Positions 6,761 to 14,987 are shown, numbered from the stretch's first letter. The stretch: 26,409 bases of DNA from DATCLA01 sp036564195 (GCA_036564195.1 DATCLA010000130.1:1-26409), one strand, 5' to 3'. Made by a program: numbers and translations. The notes: generated by a model from the letters alone, not told the origin.

Positions 6761-7975
6761 ATGAATCTGAAACGTTTTCCTTTGCAACTTACCGGCTTAT
6801 TCGCTTTAATACTGACGGTTGCTTCAGTAGCTCAAGCTAACCCGGAAATATCCGATATTCAAAATCATTGGGCGGAAAAACCTATTCGAACCTTAGTTGC
6901 CAAAGGGGCGATCCATGGTTATCCTGATGGGACCTTTAAACCTGACCAACCGATCACCCGGGCGGAATTTGCGAAAATTATCGCCAAAACCTTTGGCTAT
7001 CGGGCATCCGCTAAGTCCAGCGCTACCGATATCGCCGGTCATTGGGCCGCCGATTATATTGGCGCAACCTCTGAACAAAAGGTGATGAACAATTATAGCG
7101 ACGGTACTTTCCGGCCGGAAAGCCGCTTGACCCGCGGCCAAATGGTGACCATGCTCAGCCGGGTGCTCCATCTGGGCACTGCCCAAGAACAGTATAACGA
7201 AGAGTGGCCTACCAGTTTTAGCGATGTGCCGCCGAACCATTCATCCTATCGTTATGTGGAAATTGCCCAAAAACTGGGTATCCTTCCTACCAATTATCAA
7301 AACCAGTTTTACCCTGATCAAGCAGCCACCCGGGCAGAAGCTGCCTGGTCGGTACAGGCTTTAAGCCAGATCTCAGTGACCAAAGGGAAGATTACCAGCG
7401 TTGACCCTGATACCGGGCTAGTGAATATTCAAGGCAATGGTAATGAACCGTTACTCAGTCTGATCACTGCGGAAACCGTAATCTTGCGTAATAACGCAAC
7501 TGCTCCCATGGATTCCTTACTTTCCGGAGATGAGGCTACCGCCATCGCCGTACCCTCAGGTGAGGTCAAATTCTTTAAAGCATACGGAAAAGTAACTAAA
7601 AACGACTTACTCTCCAGGATCAGCTCCTATACCAAAGGAAACCTTAAACCGGAGCAGATCAGCGCGCTCCTCGCCGGAGACTGGGATACTCTCAAAAGCG
7701 ACCTTCAAAGCGGACTCTATGACAAAATGGTGGCAATGGGGCTTACTCCGGCAGAAGCTGAAACCATTCTGGTCCAAGACTGGGCTTACCTGGATACTTT
7801 AAGCAAAGATCGTTTAGCCGAAGCCCTCTCCGGTTATTTAGGCATTACCCAGGAATTCAGCCAGGCAATTCTTGCCCGTGATCTGGAAAAAGTCAAAGAA
7901 TACGGTAAAATTGAGTTGGCTACCGTTGCTTTAAGCCGTCTTTTAGGAACCGAAACAGTCGCCGACAACAACTAG
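6761..7975 (+). CDS. Secreted protein with three S-layer homology (SLH) domains
   Basis: A 404-residue exported protein. Signal peptide: residues 1-26 (basic MNLKRF, hydrophobic core, likely cleavage after VAQA). Three SLH domains follow at ~33-79, 90-136 and 153-202, each with the HWA or SYRYVEIAQK start, the GYPDGTF / NYSDGTFRPE turn (NQFYPDQ in the third) and the TRAE, TRGQ, TRAE ends. SLH triplets bind pyruvylated secondary cell-wall polymer and anchor proteins to the surface. The rest (~205-404) has a short beta-rich stretch (KGKITSVDPDTGLVNIQGNG), then mostly helical sequence I cannot assign. It lacks a beta-barrel C terminus, which argues against an OmpM-like porin. The start is supported by GAAAGGAG upstream. 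Monocistronic, with its own terminator. Confidence 0.9.
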   Translation: MNLKRFPLQLTGLFALILTVASVAQANPEISDIQNHWAEKPIRTLVAKGAIHGYPDGTFKPDQPITRAEFAKIIAKTFGYRASAKSSATDIAGHWAADYIGATSEQKVMNNYSDGTFRPESRLTRGQMVTMLSRVLHLGTAQEQYNEEWPTSFSDVPPNHSSYRYVEIAQKLGILPTNYQNQFYPDQAATRAEAAWSVQALSQISVTKGKITSVDPDTGLVNIQGNGNEPLLSLITAETVILRNNATAPMDSLLSGDEATAIAVPSGEVKFFKAYGKVTKNDLLSRISSYTKGNLKPEQISALLAGDWDTLKSDLQSGLYDKMVAMGLTPAEAETILVQDWAYLDTLSKDRLAEALSGYLGITQEFSQAILARDLEKVKEYGKIELATVALSRLLGTETVADNN

Positions 7976-8283
7976 CTGCAACCCTATTAATTCTCAGCAG
8001 ATAGTGATTGGCGCAATAATAATGAACGTATTAACATTATCCGTTTATAACGTCTTAAATAAACAGTTTTTCTAAACACCGGACTGTTGGCATAAGCTCT
8101 CCAACAGTCCGCTTTTAGACAACTAACACCGGGCAAGGGACTAGCGCTACGTCCAACTGTTAGCAAAGCAAATTAATTCTACCCAATCTACAAGTAACCC
8201 CTTGAGGACTGCAGTAATTACTCATTAACCCGGCGTATCAATTTTACCGGCTCAATTAAAGACCTGAGCGGCCTTACGGCCGC
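7976..8283. other. Convergent intergenic region
   Basis: Apart from the plus-strand terminator (8080-8116) and the minus-strand hairpin (8263-8288) I see no gene, repeat or RNA in this stretch between the convergent SLH and otsAB genes. Confidence 0.6.
8080..8116 (+). terminator. Rho-independent terminator after the SLH gene
   Basis: A perfect 11-bp stem CGGACTGTTGG (8080-8090) / CCAACAGTCCG (8101-8111) with a 10-base loop, followed by CTTTT on the plus strand, about 105 bases after the stop. Confidence 0.85.
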
Positions 8284-8288
8284 TCAGG
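8255..8288 (-). terminator. Terminator hairpin of otsAB, overlapping its stop codon
   Basis: A perfect 11-bp inverted repeat, CCTGAGCGGCC (8263-8273) and GGCCGCTCAGG (8278-8288), with a tight four-base loop. On the minus strand it is followed by TCTTTAATT. The TGA stop of otsAB (8284-8286) lies inside the first stem arm. The T-tract is weak, so termination strength is uncertain. Confidence 0.6.
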
Positions 8289-10521
8289 ATTGGTCAGGCT
8301 GACGGTTTACCAAATGGCGCAACAACTCCCGGGCGCCGGCAGAAGACTCCAGATAGAAACGGGCTTTAGAAAACGGTTCAAAGCCAATCTTAATTCCCCA
8401 GGCGTCCTCCGGCAAAACCGCAAAGATATCTTCGTCGGTGTAATCATCACCTAAAGCCAGAATAAAGTCCCAGCCGGGATTTTGCTCCAGATAGTATAAA
8501 ACCCCTTTTCCTTTATTAATATCTGCCGGTTTAACTTCTACAACCTTATTTCCCAGCAGCACATGGAGATTAGTTCCGGAAAGCAGTTCTTTCAGGGCAT
8601 CCCGAAGTTCATTGGCTTTAGTCGTGCCTAACTCCGGTTCAGTTTTCCGATAGTGCCAAACCAAGGCAAATGATTTTTCTTCGATAAACGATCCCGGAGT
8701 CCGCTCCACAAATTTCTCCATCACCGGTAAGATTGTCTCTTTCCACTGGCTGGTTAATCCTTTGGCCTGTGTTTCCCACTCCTCCCGGCCGGCAACTTTG
8801 ATCCAGGCCCCATGTTCCGCTATTAAATCCACACCGGTGGTGTCCAGCCATTTCCAGAGAAACTCCCGATCCCGTCCGCTAATGATCACTACTTTATTAT
8901 GGGGCTCCTTTACCAATCCGCTTAGAGTAGCCAATAGTTGGGCGTCGGGACGGGCCAGTTCCGGTTTACGGGCAAAGGGGACCAGGGTACCGTCGTAATC
9001 CAATAAAAACAGCCGCCGTTGCGCAAGGTCATAATTATGTTGGAGACGGTTAATCAGTTTTCCCTGGATCAAAAACTTCCGCTTCTGTTCCTGGTTCTCT
9101 TTGGCAGTCAGTAATTGCTCCAGGAAATCTTCACCCCACCGGAAAACATTATAATGATTAATTCGGCTGGTCATTACCTGGATCGCGTTAATTTTCTCGG
9201 TCTCCGTCAGCTTTAAACCTTCAGCAATGGCCGCGGCAATTCCTTCAATGTTATTCGGGTTGACAAAGATCGCCTCACTTAACTCGGCTGCCGCGCCTGC
9301 GGTTTCACTCAAGATTAACATGCCTTTCCGGGCTACGCTTTGACAGGCTACGTACTCCTTGGCTACTAAATTCATACCGTCCCGCAAGGGGCAGACCAGG
9401 GCTAAATCAGCACAGCTGTAGAGACTGACTAACACTTCAAAGGGCACTGAACGGTACATGTATAAGATCGGCGTCCAATCGGGGGTATTAAACCGGCCGT
9501 TGACCCGGCCCACCAATTCGTCGACTTCCCGTTTAAGCTGTTGATATTGGAGAATTTTGTCCCGTGACGGCACACAAAGCATCACATAAGTAATTTTACC
9601 GTGCCACTCGGGATATTGTTCTAAAAATCTTTCATAGGCCTTTATTCTTTCCGGGATTCCTTTGGTGAAATCCAACCGGTCGACTGATAAAAGCATTTTC
9701 TCAGTTTTAATGGAACTTTTGAGCCGGTCTATTTCTTGCTTGACTGCTGCGGAGTTGACGGCCTCTTCAAATTGTTGGGCATTAATCCCCATTGGAAAAG
9801 TATTAACCGTAATAATCCGGTGTCCGTTGACAATCTGCCCGTAGTTATGCTCTTTTCCTAAAATCCGCAAGACACTGCTTAAAAAGTGACGCGAATAGTC
9901 AAAGGTATGAAAACCCAACAAATCGGCACCAAGCATGCCCTGGAGGATCTCATTTCTCCAGGGAAGCTGTCGAAAGACTTCCATTGAAGGAAAGGGAATA
10001 TGAAGAAAAAATCCGATGGTTGCTTCCGGCAAGGCGGAGCGGATCAATTCCGGCAGCAGTAACAAGTGGTAATCATGGATCCAGATCAGATCATCTTCCC
10101 GGGCCACTTCCATAACCCGCTCAAAGAACTTATAATTGACCGACTGATAGAACTCCCAATCAATCTGCTCATAGGTACACCGGGTCAGAAAATAATGAAA
10201 TAACGGCCACAAGGTATTATTACTGAATCCATCATAATAGCGCTTCAGCTCTTGGACGGAGAGGTAAACCGGAAGGCATTGAAACAGGTCCATTAATTTC
10301 TTCTGCAGCGCCTCCTTTTCCTTGCGGCTGATCGGTGAAAAACCCGGCCAACCGATCCAAATTCCTTTACTGTTACGGTGAAAAGAGGCCAGACCGGTTG
10401 CTAATCCTCCGGAACTTGGCTGAATTGCAAGGTCGTCATTGGTTTTTGAAATACTGACCGGCAGACGGTTCGAAACAATAATGAGGCGCCGGTCTTGATA
10501 CTGTTTGCTGGCGCTTGTCAT
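8284..10521 (-). CDS. otsAB: Bifunctional trehalose-6-phosphate synthase/phosphatase (OtsA-OtsB fusion)
   Basis: A ~745-residue fusion. The N-terminal GT20 domain (~10-475) transfers glucose from a nucleotide sugar to glucose-6-phosphate. It shows LIIVSNRLPVSISK, SSGGLATGL, IWIGWPGF, WIHDYHLLLLPELIR, FFLHIPFPSMEVFRQLPWR, SVDRLDFTKGIPERIKAYER and PLRDGMNLVAKEYVA. The C-terminal HAD domain (~500-735) removes the phosphate to release trehalose: LFLLDYDGTLVPF (nucleophile loop), VIISGRD, VEVKPADINKGKG and LALGDDYTDEDIF. Both catalytic halves look complete. I place the start at the ATG 10521-10519, six bases after a perfect AGGAGG; an upstream ATG at 10539 would span that site. It lies divergent to a GH15 gene, suggesting a trehalose or glycogen cycle. 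Confidence 0.95.
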   Translation of the reverse strand: MTSASKQYQDRRLIIVSNRLPVSISKTNDDLAIQPSSGGLATGLASFHRNSKGIWIGWPGFSPISRKEKEALQKKLMDLFQCLPVYLSVQELKRYYDGFSNNTLWPLFHYFLTRCTYEQIDWEFYQSVNYKFFERVMEVAREDDLIWIHDYHLLLLPELIRSALPEATIGFFLHIPFPSMEVFRQLPWRNEILQGMLGADLLGFHTFDYSRHFLSSVLRILGKEHNYGQIVNGHRIITVNTFPMGINAQQFEEAVNSAAVKQEIDRLKSSIKTEKMLLSVDRLDFTKGIPERIKAYERFLEQYPEWHGKITYVMLCVPSRDKILQYQQLKREVDELVGRVNGRFNTPDWTPILYMYRSVPFEVLVSLYSCADLALVCPLRDGMNLVAKEYVACQSVARKGMLILSETAGAAAELSEAIFVNPNNIEGIAAAIAEGLKLTETEKINAIQVMTSRINHYNVFRWGEDFLEQLLTAKENQEQKRKFLIQGKLINRLQHNYDLAQRRLFLLDYDGTLVPFARKPELARPDAQLLATLSGLVKEPHNKVVIISGRDREFLWKWLDTTGVDLIAEHGAWIKVAGREEWETQAKGLTSQWKETILPVMEKFVERTPGSFIEEKSFALVWHYRKTEPELGTTKANELRDALKELLSGTNLHVLLGNKVVEVKPADINKGKGVLYYLEQNPGWDFILALGDDYTDEDIFAVLPEDAWGIKIGFEPFSKARFYLESSAGARELLRHLVNRQPDQS

Positions 10522-10550
10522 CAAAAACCTCCTAAGCATGTTTTGTAAAC

Positions 10551-10820
10551 TTACTTTTGTGCCTGATTCCCATCAACCCCCATTTTTAGTAGTTCGTGGT
10601 TTAATTGAAAAACCTTTTTAAGACTGCCTGAATTTTTTCTGTAAACTAGCTGCCCAAACTCACAGGAGCTTGCGGATTTTTGTTGAATTTTATTGCAAAG
10701 ACATTGAAAAACAACTCTGATAAACTTAATTCTAATTTTCATTTCTTGTTTGGTACCATTCCAATTTGTCGCTTGATAATTTCCTTTGTGGTATTTATTC
10801 TCCCGTTTCAACCCAGGCAT
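10551..10820 (-). CDS. Small hypothetical protein, weakly Spo0E-like
   Basis: An 89-codon frame beginning ATG at 10820, four bases after GGAG, and ending 29 bases before the otsAB start, so it may be co-transcribed with otsAB. The product is basic and has two Cys pairs. The last ~30 residues (LVYRKNSGSLKKVFQLNHEL) loosely match the helical Spo0E phosphatase pattern L-x-K-x-GSL-x3-V-x2-LS-x-EL, but the catalytic SQELD motif reads NHELL. If it belongs to that family it has lost the key residue. An internal start at MKIRIKF is possible. No function can be assigned, and it may not be translated. Confidence 0.35.
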   Translation of the reverse strand: MPGLKRENKYHKGNYQATNWNGTKQEMKIRIKFIRVVFQCLCNKIQQKSASSCEFGQLVYRKNSGSLKKVFQLNHELLKMGVDGNQAQK

Positions 10821-10888
10821 TAGTCTCCGTTTGTTGAGTTTATCTCAAAAATCATATTTTCCAATATATCCCAATTTTTAACGATTCA

Positions 10889-10894
10889 TATAAT
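10889..10894 (+). promoter_or_regulatory. -10 box of the GH15 gene
   Basis: A perfect TATAAT lies 27 bases before the GH15 start, followed by the site GAGGGTGA. The matching -35 (10866-10871) is poor, so the promoter may need an activator. Confidence 0.4.
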
Positions 10895-10920
10895 ATACTA
10901 ATTAATTATGAGGGTGAAAA

Positions 10921-12741
10921 ATGGACAATTTAAACTATGGAGTAATCGGTAATTGTAACAGTGCTGCCTTAATCTCCAAAAACGGCACAATTGAATGGTG
11001 CTGTCTGCCTGATTTTGATTCCCCCTTTGTCTTCGGAAAACTGTTGGACCGCAAAAAAGGAGGGGAATTCAGTATAGATGTTGACGCTACCTATCATATT
11101 TCCCAGCGTTACCTCCCGCGGACCAATATTTTAGAGACTGTCTTCGACAACGGTCTCAATGCTTTCAAGGTAATCGATTTTATGCCCCGTTATAAGACAG
11201 ATCGCGGTGTTGTCCATTGTCCCCCGGACCTGATCCGGTATATTATACCGCTTAAAGGTAATCCTAAGGCAAAATTTGGTTACAACCCCAGACTGGCTTA
11301 TGCCCGTTTTAACACCAAACACCAGATTTATGAGGATTACCTCAAGAGCTATACTGAGGCCGGGACCTACGAATCAGTTTACCTTTATTCAAATCTTAAT
11401 TATCAGCAAGTACTCCAAGGTGAACCCATTGCTATCGATGATGAATACTTCTTTTTACTAAGTTATAATGAGAAAATATTACCAATCAATCTGGACCGAA
11501 TCCGGCTCTTGTTTGAACGGACCAAAACTTACTGGTTAAACTGGATTGACCAAGAAACCACATTCAGTAAATACCGGGAAGAGATTATCCGCAGTTCACT
11601 GATTTTAAAATTACTGACTTACCAAAAGACCGGCGCCATCCTGGCGGCAGTCACTACCTCACTGCCGGAAACCATTGGTGAAGTCCGCAACTGGGATTAC
11701 CGGTTTTGTTGGATCCGTGATGCTTCAATGGTGATTTCCGTCCTGACTACTTTAGGGCATTACTCCAGCGCGGAACGGTTTTTAAATTTTATTCTCAATG
11801 TTATTCCGTACAAGGATCAAAAGATGCAAATCATGTACGGAATCCGGGGTGAGCAAACGTTAACCGAAAAAGAACTCACCTGGTTGGAAGGCTACCAAGG
11901 TTCCAAACCGGTCCGGATCGGCAACGCTGCCTATCTCCAAAAACAGAATGATATTTACGGTGTCTTAATTGACGTCATCTACAAATATTTTAAACTGTTC
12001 CGCAATACTTTAGCGATTAGCGAAGAATTATGGACAGTGGTGCGGACGTTGGTCAGGACAGTCCGCCAGACCTGGATGGATCCGGACCGGGGCATTTGGG
12101 AATATCGCAACCGCGAAGCCCATTTCACCTTCTCAAAAGTCCTTTGTTGGGTTGCCCTGGATCGCGGGGTAAAAATAGCGGAGCTGCTGGGAAAGAAGTC
12201 AATTGCTGCCGAATGGGCCGAAGTCCGGCAAACCATTCGCCAGGATATCCTGGAAAAAGGCTGGAATTCCAAACTGCAGGCCTTTACCCAGTTTTACGGC
12301 GGAACCGAGTTGGACGCCGCCAATCTATTACTGGCCGATTACGGTTTTTTAGCCGCGACTGATCCCTTCTATATATCCACCGTCCGCCGGACCAAGGCGA
12401 CCTTATGTCAGGATGGGTTGATGTACCGCTACCGGGACCGGGATGATTTCGGCGCACCCAGTTCCTCATTTACAGTATGTACTTTTTGGATGATTAAAAG
12501 TCTCTTTTTAATCGGAGAACAGGCTGAGGCGGAAAAGATGTTTCAGCAGTTATTGAGCTACGCTAATCATCTGGGCTTATTCAGTGAGGACCTTGACTTT
12601 ACCACCAAGCGGCTGCTGGGTAATTTCCCCCAGGCTTACTCCCACCTGGCCCTGATCGATACGGCCATCACTTTATCTGGAGAAGAAATCAATGAGGAGA
12701 CTCAATTAATGAATTTATTGAAAAGATCATTGGTCGATTAA
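10921..12741 (+). CDS. Glycoside hydrolase family 15 (glucoamylase/trehalase-like)
   Basis: A 606-residue cytoplasmic enzyme (no signal peptide). The N-terminal ~230 residues form the beta-sandwich of bacterial/archaeal GH15 (YGVIGNCNSAALISKNGTIE, LPDFDSPFVFGKLLD). The (alpha/alpha)6 barrel follows with AAVTTSLPETIGEVRNWDYR then FCWIRDAS (257-269) and SKPVRIGNAAYLQKQNDIYG. The likely catalytic acid is Glu394 in DPDRGIWEYRNREAHF and the likely base is the Glu in FYGGTELDAANLLL near residue 476. GH15 members cleave terminal alpha-glucosidic bonds with inversion; several bacterial and archaeal members are alpha,alpha-trehalases. Divergent placement from otsAB favours trehalase activity, but glucoamylase/dextranase cannot be excluded. 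Confidence 0.92.
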   Translation: MDNLNYGVIGNCNSAALISKNGTIEWCCLPDFDSPFVFGKLLDRKKGGEFSIDVDATYHISQRYLPRTNILETVFDNGLNAFKVIDFMPRYKTDRGVVHCPPDLIRYIIPLKGNPKAKFGYNPRLAYARFNTKHQIYEDYLKSYTEAGTYESVYLYSNLNYQQVLQGEPIAIDDEYFFLLSYNEKILPINLDRIRLLFERTKTYWLNWIDQETTFSKYREEIIRSSLILKLLTYQKTGAILAAVTTSLPETIGEVRNWDYRFCWIRDASMVISVLTTLGHYSSAERFLNFILNVIPYKDQKMQIMYGIRGEQTLTEKELTWLEGYQGSKPVRIGNAAYLQKQNDIYGVLIDVIYKYFKLFRNTLAISEELWTVVRTLVRTVRQTWMDPDRGIWEYRNREAHFTFSKVLCWVALDRGVKIAELLGKKSIAAEWAEVRQTIRQDILEKGWNSKLQAFTQFYGGTELDAANLLLADYGFLAATDPFYISTVRRTKATLCQDGLMYRYRDRDDFGAPSSSFTVCTFWMIKSLFLIGEQAEAEKMFQQLLSYANHLGLFSEDLDFTTKRLLGNFPQAYSHLALIDTAITLSGEEINEETQLMNLLKRSLVD

Positions 12742-12901
12742 GTAAATGTTCCGGAGCCTATTTTTTATCCTTTAAAGCTTTCTCTTCACCCAGCAGCACA
12801 ATGCGGCGGAGAAATTGCCCCAGGTCGCCCCTAACGTCTACGTTTGTGATATTACCGGCCCTTAGAGGTGCCGGCTTAACCTTAGTGTTTGTACTTGGAG
12901 A

Positions 12902-12936
12902 AGCCGGTACCGTTTATTGCCAAACCGGTTGTTTTT
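12902..12936 (+). terminator. Probable terminator of the GH15 gene
   Basis: AGCCGGT (12902-12908) pairs with ACCGGTT (12924-12930) over 7 bp including one G-U, followed by GTTTTT. It is 160 bases after the GH15 stop. Confidence 0.55.
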
Positions 12937-13127
12937 AAACCATCACTAGCTGCAAAAATATTAAATTGTAAAGATTGTTCTTTACCTTGCCTTACAATAC
13001 TTTGCCCCTAATAAACGAGGTGGACTTTTCCGTAAAATCACTCCCAAAATTTTCTCTATATGGAGCGGCACGATGCTGCAAAATAAAGTAATACCGATTG
13101 TTCACAATATTTAGTTAAAAAGAGCGC

Positions 13128-13165
13128 AAAAAAAAGACGCGCAATGGTTTTCCTACCATGCCGTC
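13128..13165 (-). terminator. Rho-independent terminator of the PNPOx-like gene
   Basis: On the minus strand, GACGGCATGGTAGG pairs with CCATTGCGCGTC (13136-13165; outer GACG/CGTC and inner ATGGT/ACCAT with small internal mismatches), followed directly by eight T (13128-13135). It lies ~170 bases downstream of the stop. Confidence 0.8.
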
Positions 13166-13336
13166 TTCTCTTTCCAAACCGGTTAGAACCTTCCTGTCGG
13201 TTATCCAACCCTATTTTTTATCCGGTTTGCCAACATACCGTCTCTTTACTGCCCTCCTTTTAACAGTCTGGAGCGATTGAGCTTCCCCAAATATCCGTGA
13301 CATAGCGTATCAAGGTTTAAGGTCATTTTGTAAATT

Positions 13337-13729
13337 TTAAAACTTGATGGTGGTGGGAGCTTCGGTAAAAGAGTAAAAAGTAGCAGTTGCCTCTTTTAAA
13401 TAAAGAACTTCTGTATTGTTGTCTGTTGCGGAATAGCGATCTTTCAATTCCGGATAAGCGTCAAGCATATGTGCTTTGGCTTCAACACGATCATCCCGCA
13501 CAACTGTGGCAGCAATCCGCAGCCATTTCTGACCGTCAAAGGCGCAGATCTCCACTTTCGGATTTTCCTGCATCTGCTGTGATACTGCTTTCACCTTACC
13601 CGTCTGGATATAAATCTTCCCTTCAAACCAATCAACTGTCCCGAAAGGCCGTACCCGTGGCTGATCGCCTTCCACTGTTGCTAAATAGTAAGTTCCGCAT
13701 TTCTTTAAGAAATCATAAACTTCACGCAT
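13337..13729 (-). CDS. Pyridoxamine 5'-phosphate oxidase family (FMN-binding split barrel) protein
   Basis: A 130-residue single-domain flavoprotein of the PNPOx-like split-barrel fold: YDFLKKCGTYYLATVEGDQP, RVRPFGTVDWFEGKIYIQTG, KVKAVSQQMQENPKVEICAF and WLRIAATVVRDDR. Short members of this group bind FMN or related cofactors and reduce varied substrates. They are usually not true vitamin B6 oxidases, and the natural substrate cannot be told here. Length is normal for the group. The ATG has AAGGAGGAATT just upstream. It is monocistronic, with its own promoter (13845-13873) and terminator (13128-13165). Confidence 0.9.
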   Translation of the reverse strand: MREVYDFLKKCGTYYLATVEGDQPRVRPFGTVDWFEGKIYIQTGKVKAVSQQMQENPKVEICAFDGQKWLRIAATVVRDDRVEAKAHMLDAYPELKDRYSATDNNTEVLYLKEATATFYSFTEAPTTIKF

Positions 13730-13844
13730 GATAATTCCTCCTTCAAATCATTAGCAACTGTTTTCAAAGATAGTTGCGGCTTCTTTTAGAAATCCCAGCA
13801 CAGACAGATGCTGCTGGCATACATTTCAGCTTGGCCATAACTTA

Positions 13845-13873
13845 ATTATAACCTTTTCCACCTAATCCCACAA
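13845..13873 (-). promoter_or_regulatory. Sigma-A-type promoter of the PNPOx-like gene
   Basis: On the minus strand there is TTGTGG (13868-13873), a 17-base spacer and a perfect TATAAT (13845-13850), about 115 bases upstream of the ATG. Confidence 0.7.
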
Positions 13874-14127
13874 CTTTTTCATTATAAGTTATATTATCGT
13901 TTCAATATTCCAGCTGGTTTCGGAGTATTTCCTAGCTCTCCTTATTCTGTCATGACTCTTAAGCCGGATTACATTTAACCAGTACTTTTTGTATTTCATC
14001 GCAATTAATATAATTTTTCTGCGATGATGCCGCCTTTGGTCCCTTTTTTCACAGATGGTCGAGGATCCTTCCGATGTTTTCTTAAAACTCCCGGAAATGG
14101 CTTTGGAGTTTCCTGGGGCTCCTGGTT
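13874..14127. other. Intergenic region downstream of the DUF1450 gene
   Basis: No gene seen. There is a CATCGCA/TGCGATG inverted repeat with a long AT loop (~13998-14027) and the terminator-like hairpin at 14085-14111. The rest is spacer upstream of the PNPOx-like promoter. Confidence 0.5.
14081..14111 (-). terminator. Possible terminator of the DUF1450 gene
   Basis: A 7-bp stem AAACTCC (minus strand, 14105-14111) / GGAGTTT (14085-14091) with a 13-base loop, followed by a short T-rich stretch. It lies 17 bases after the stop of the DUF1450 gene. The weak T-tract limits confidence. Confidence 0.4.
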
Positions 14128-14391
14128 TTATACATCAAACGGATCATCCTCATCATCCTCTTCGTCTTCACCGTCCAGCATTCCCCCAACAATTTCATAA
14201 AGTTTCTCATCCGATTCGGCCTGAACCATTTCCCCATTGACCAACGCAAAAGGGCCATTGGCACAATCACTGCAATACCCTAGACAAGGTTCCACCTCAA
14301 CCTGGATATCCGGAAATTCCTCTTCCAACTGATTACTGACGTCTTCGGTCCCGTGGATAAAATTGTTTTCGCAAAACTTAACCTCGACCAT
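14128..14391 (-). CDS. DUF1450 (YuzB-like) family protein
   Basis: An 87-residue protein of the DUF1450 family (PF07293), which has a small thioredoxin-like/ferredoxin-like fold. Family features are the N-terminal VEVKFCENNF, the central VEVEPCLGYCSDCANGPFAL with its cysteine group and the VNGEMVQAESDEKLYEIV segment. The three clustered cysteines plus Cys7 could bind a metal or Fe-S cluster, but no function is established. The C-terminal tail is extremely acidic (GEDEEDDEDDPFD), an extension beyond the usual family end. The start is supported by GGAGG ten bases upstream. Confidence 0.85.
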   Translation of the reverse strand: MVEVKFCENNFIHGTEDVSNQLEEEFPDIQVEVEPCLGYCSDCANGPFALVNGEMVQAESDEKLYEIVGGMLDGEDEEDDEDDPFDV

Positions 14392-14435
14392 TCTCTCTGT
14401 CCTCCATTTTAGAATTTTTAATCGTCCCGAACCTT

Positions 14436-14462
14436 TTTGTACCGCGTTAACGATCTTGTCAA
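14436..14462 (-). promoter_or_regulatory. Weak promoter candidate of the DUF1450 gene
   Basis: A perfect -35 TTGACA (14457-14462, minus strand) is followed after 15 bases by TACAAA (14436-14441). The spacer is short and the -10 imperfect, so this is only a candidate. Confidence 0.35.
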
Positions 14463-14762
14463 GCCAATTCGAAGCGTGCTACTGCTGGCACATTTTAATA
14501 AAACCGTTTGAAGGTACTGCCAATAACAATTACCCCAATAATCATATTATCCCTAATAAAATACTTTTATAAGTATTTCCTTAGTTCGTCCGAAACAATT
14601 ACCGCTAAAATTAAAATCTGATTATTGTATTACCAGTTTAAAGCAATCCTGTGAATCAAAAATGCCGAATGTAGCAATTCAAAAAAATATTTTACTAATA
14701 ATAATTAATATTGTCATTTTATTTTATGGCAGGAATATTAACCTTTATGTAGTAATTTATGG

Positions 14763-14792
14763 TTGATAGAAAATATTGGTTCAATATACAAT
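14763..14792 (+). promoter_or_regulatory. Candidate promoter of the sugar ABC transporter operon
   Basis: TTGATA (14763-14768), an 18-base spacer, then TACAAT (14787-14792). Transcription from here would give a ~190-base leader that contains the hairpin at 14888-14914. Confidence 0.4.
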
Positions 14793-14887
14793 TATATTAA
14801 GAATAAATCTTATTTAGTACAATATGATATTATATCCAGGATTAGCCCCGGATATTACAAGGATGTTCAATGATTAATTCTATTAAG

Positions 14888-14914
14888 CTATCCCTAAAAC
14901 TTTGTCAGGGATAG
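14888..14914 (+). promoter_or_regulatory. Leader hairpin before the sugar-binding protein gene
   Basis: A perfect 8-bp stem CTATCCCT (14888-14895) / AGGGATAG (14907-14914) with an 11-base loop, followed by TTATTC and a GGAGGTG about 70 bases before the real start. It could act as an attenuator, a binding site for a regulator or an RNA stabiliser; the sequence does not decide. Confidence 0.4.
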
Positions 14915-14987
14915 TTATTCGGAGGTGATGAACAGTAAAAGTTAATACCCTTCTTTACTAAATGTCTTAAATGAAAGGAGAAACGAA

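Larger units (their letters stand above)
12742..13336. other. Intergenic region with two terminators
   Basis: About 595 bases without a credible gene. It holds a plus-strand terminator-like hairpin for the GH15 gene (12902-12936), another GC-rich stem (CCGGC/GCCGG, ~12855-12874) and a strong minus-strand terminator (13128-13165). The stretch 12758-12913 is open on the minus strand for 51 codons but has no start codon. Confidence 0.5.
14392..14987. other. AT-rich divergent intergenic region
   Basis: About 600 bases between the DUF1450 gene and the sugar ABC operon. The centre (14570-14880) is very AT-rich. It holds the candidate DUF1450 promoter (minus), a candidate transporter promoter (plus) and a leader hairpin (14888-14914). 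No coding region, transcription-factor gene or known riboswitch was recognised. Confidence 0.5.

Noticed and set aside
12758..12913. 51-codon open stretch on the minus strand (and a 30-codon one on the plus strand, about 12776-12866) that read like protein
   Set aside because: Neither has a start codon, both are bounded closely by stops and both strands look equally plausible. A terminator-like hairpin overlaps. It could be a gene remnant, but the evidence is too thin to list as a pseudogene.
14055..14270. Short overlapping ORFs on both strands around the DUF1450 gene
   Set aside because: They are shadows of the acidic GAT/GAG-rich tail of the DUF1450 gene and have no ribosome binding sites or family features.
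14921..14946. Possible five-codon leader peptide (GGAGGTG then ATG) before the sugar-binding protein gene
   Set aside because: The spacing between the purine site and ATG is only two bases, too short for normal initiation, and there is no codon bias suggesting attenuation.
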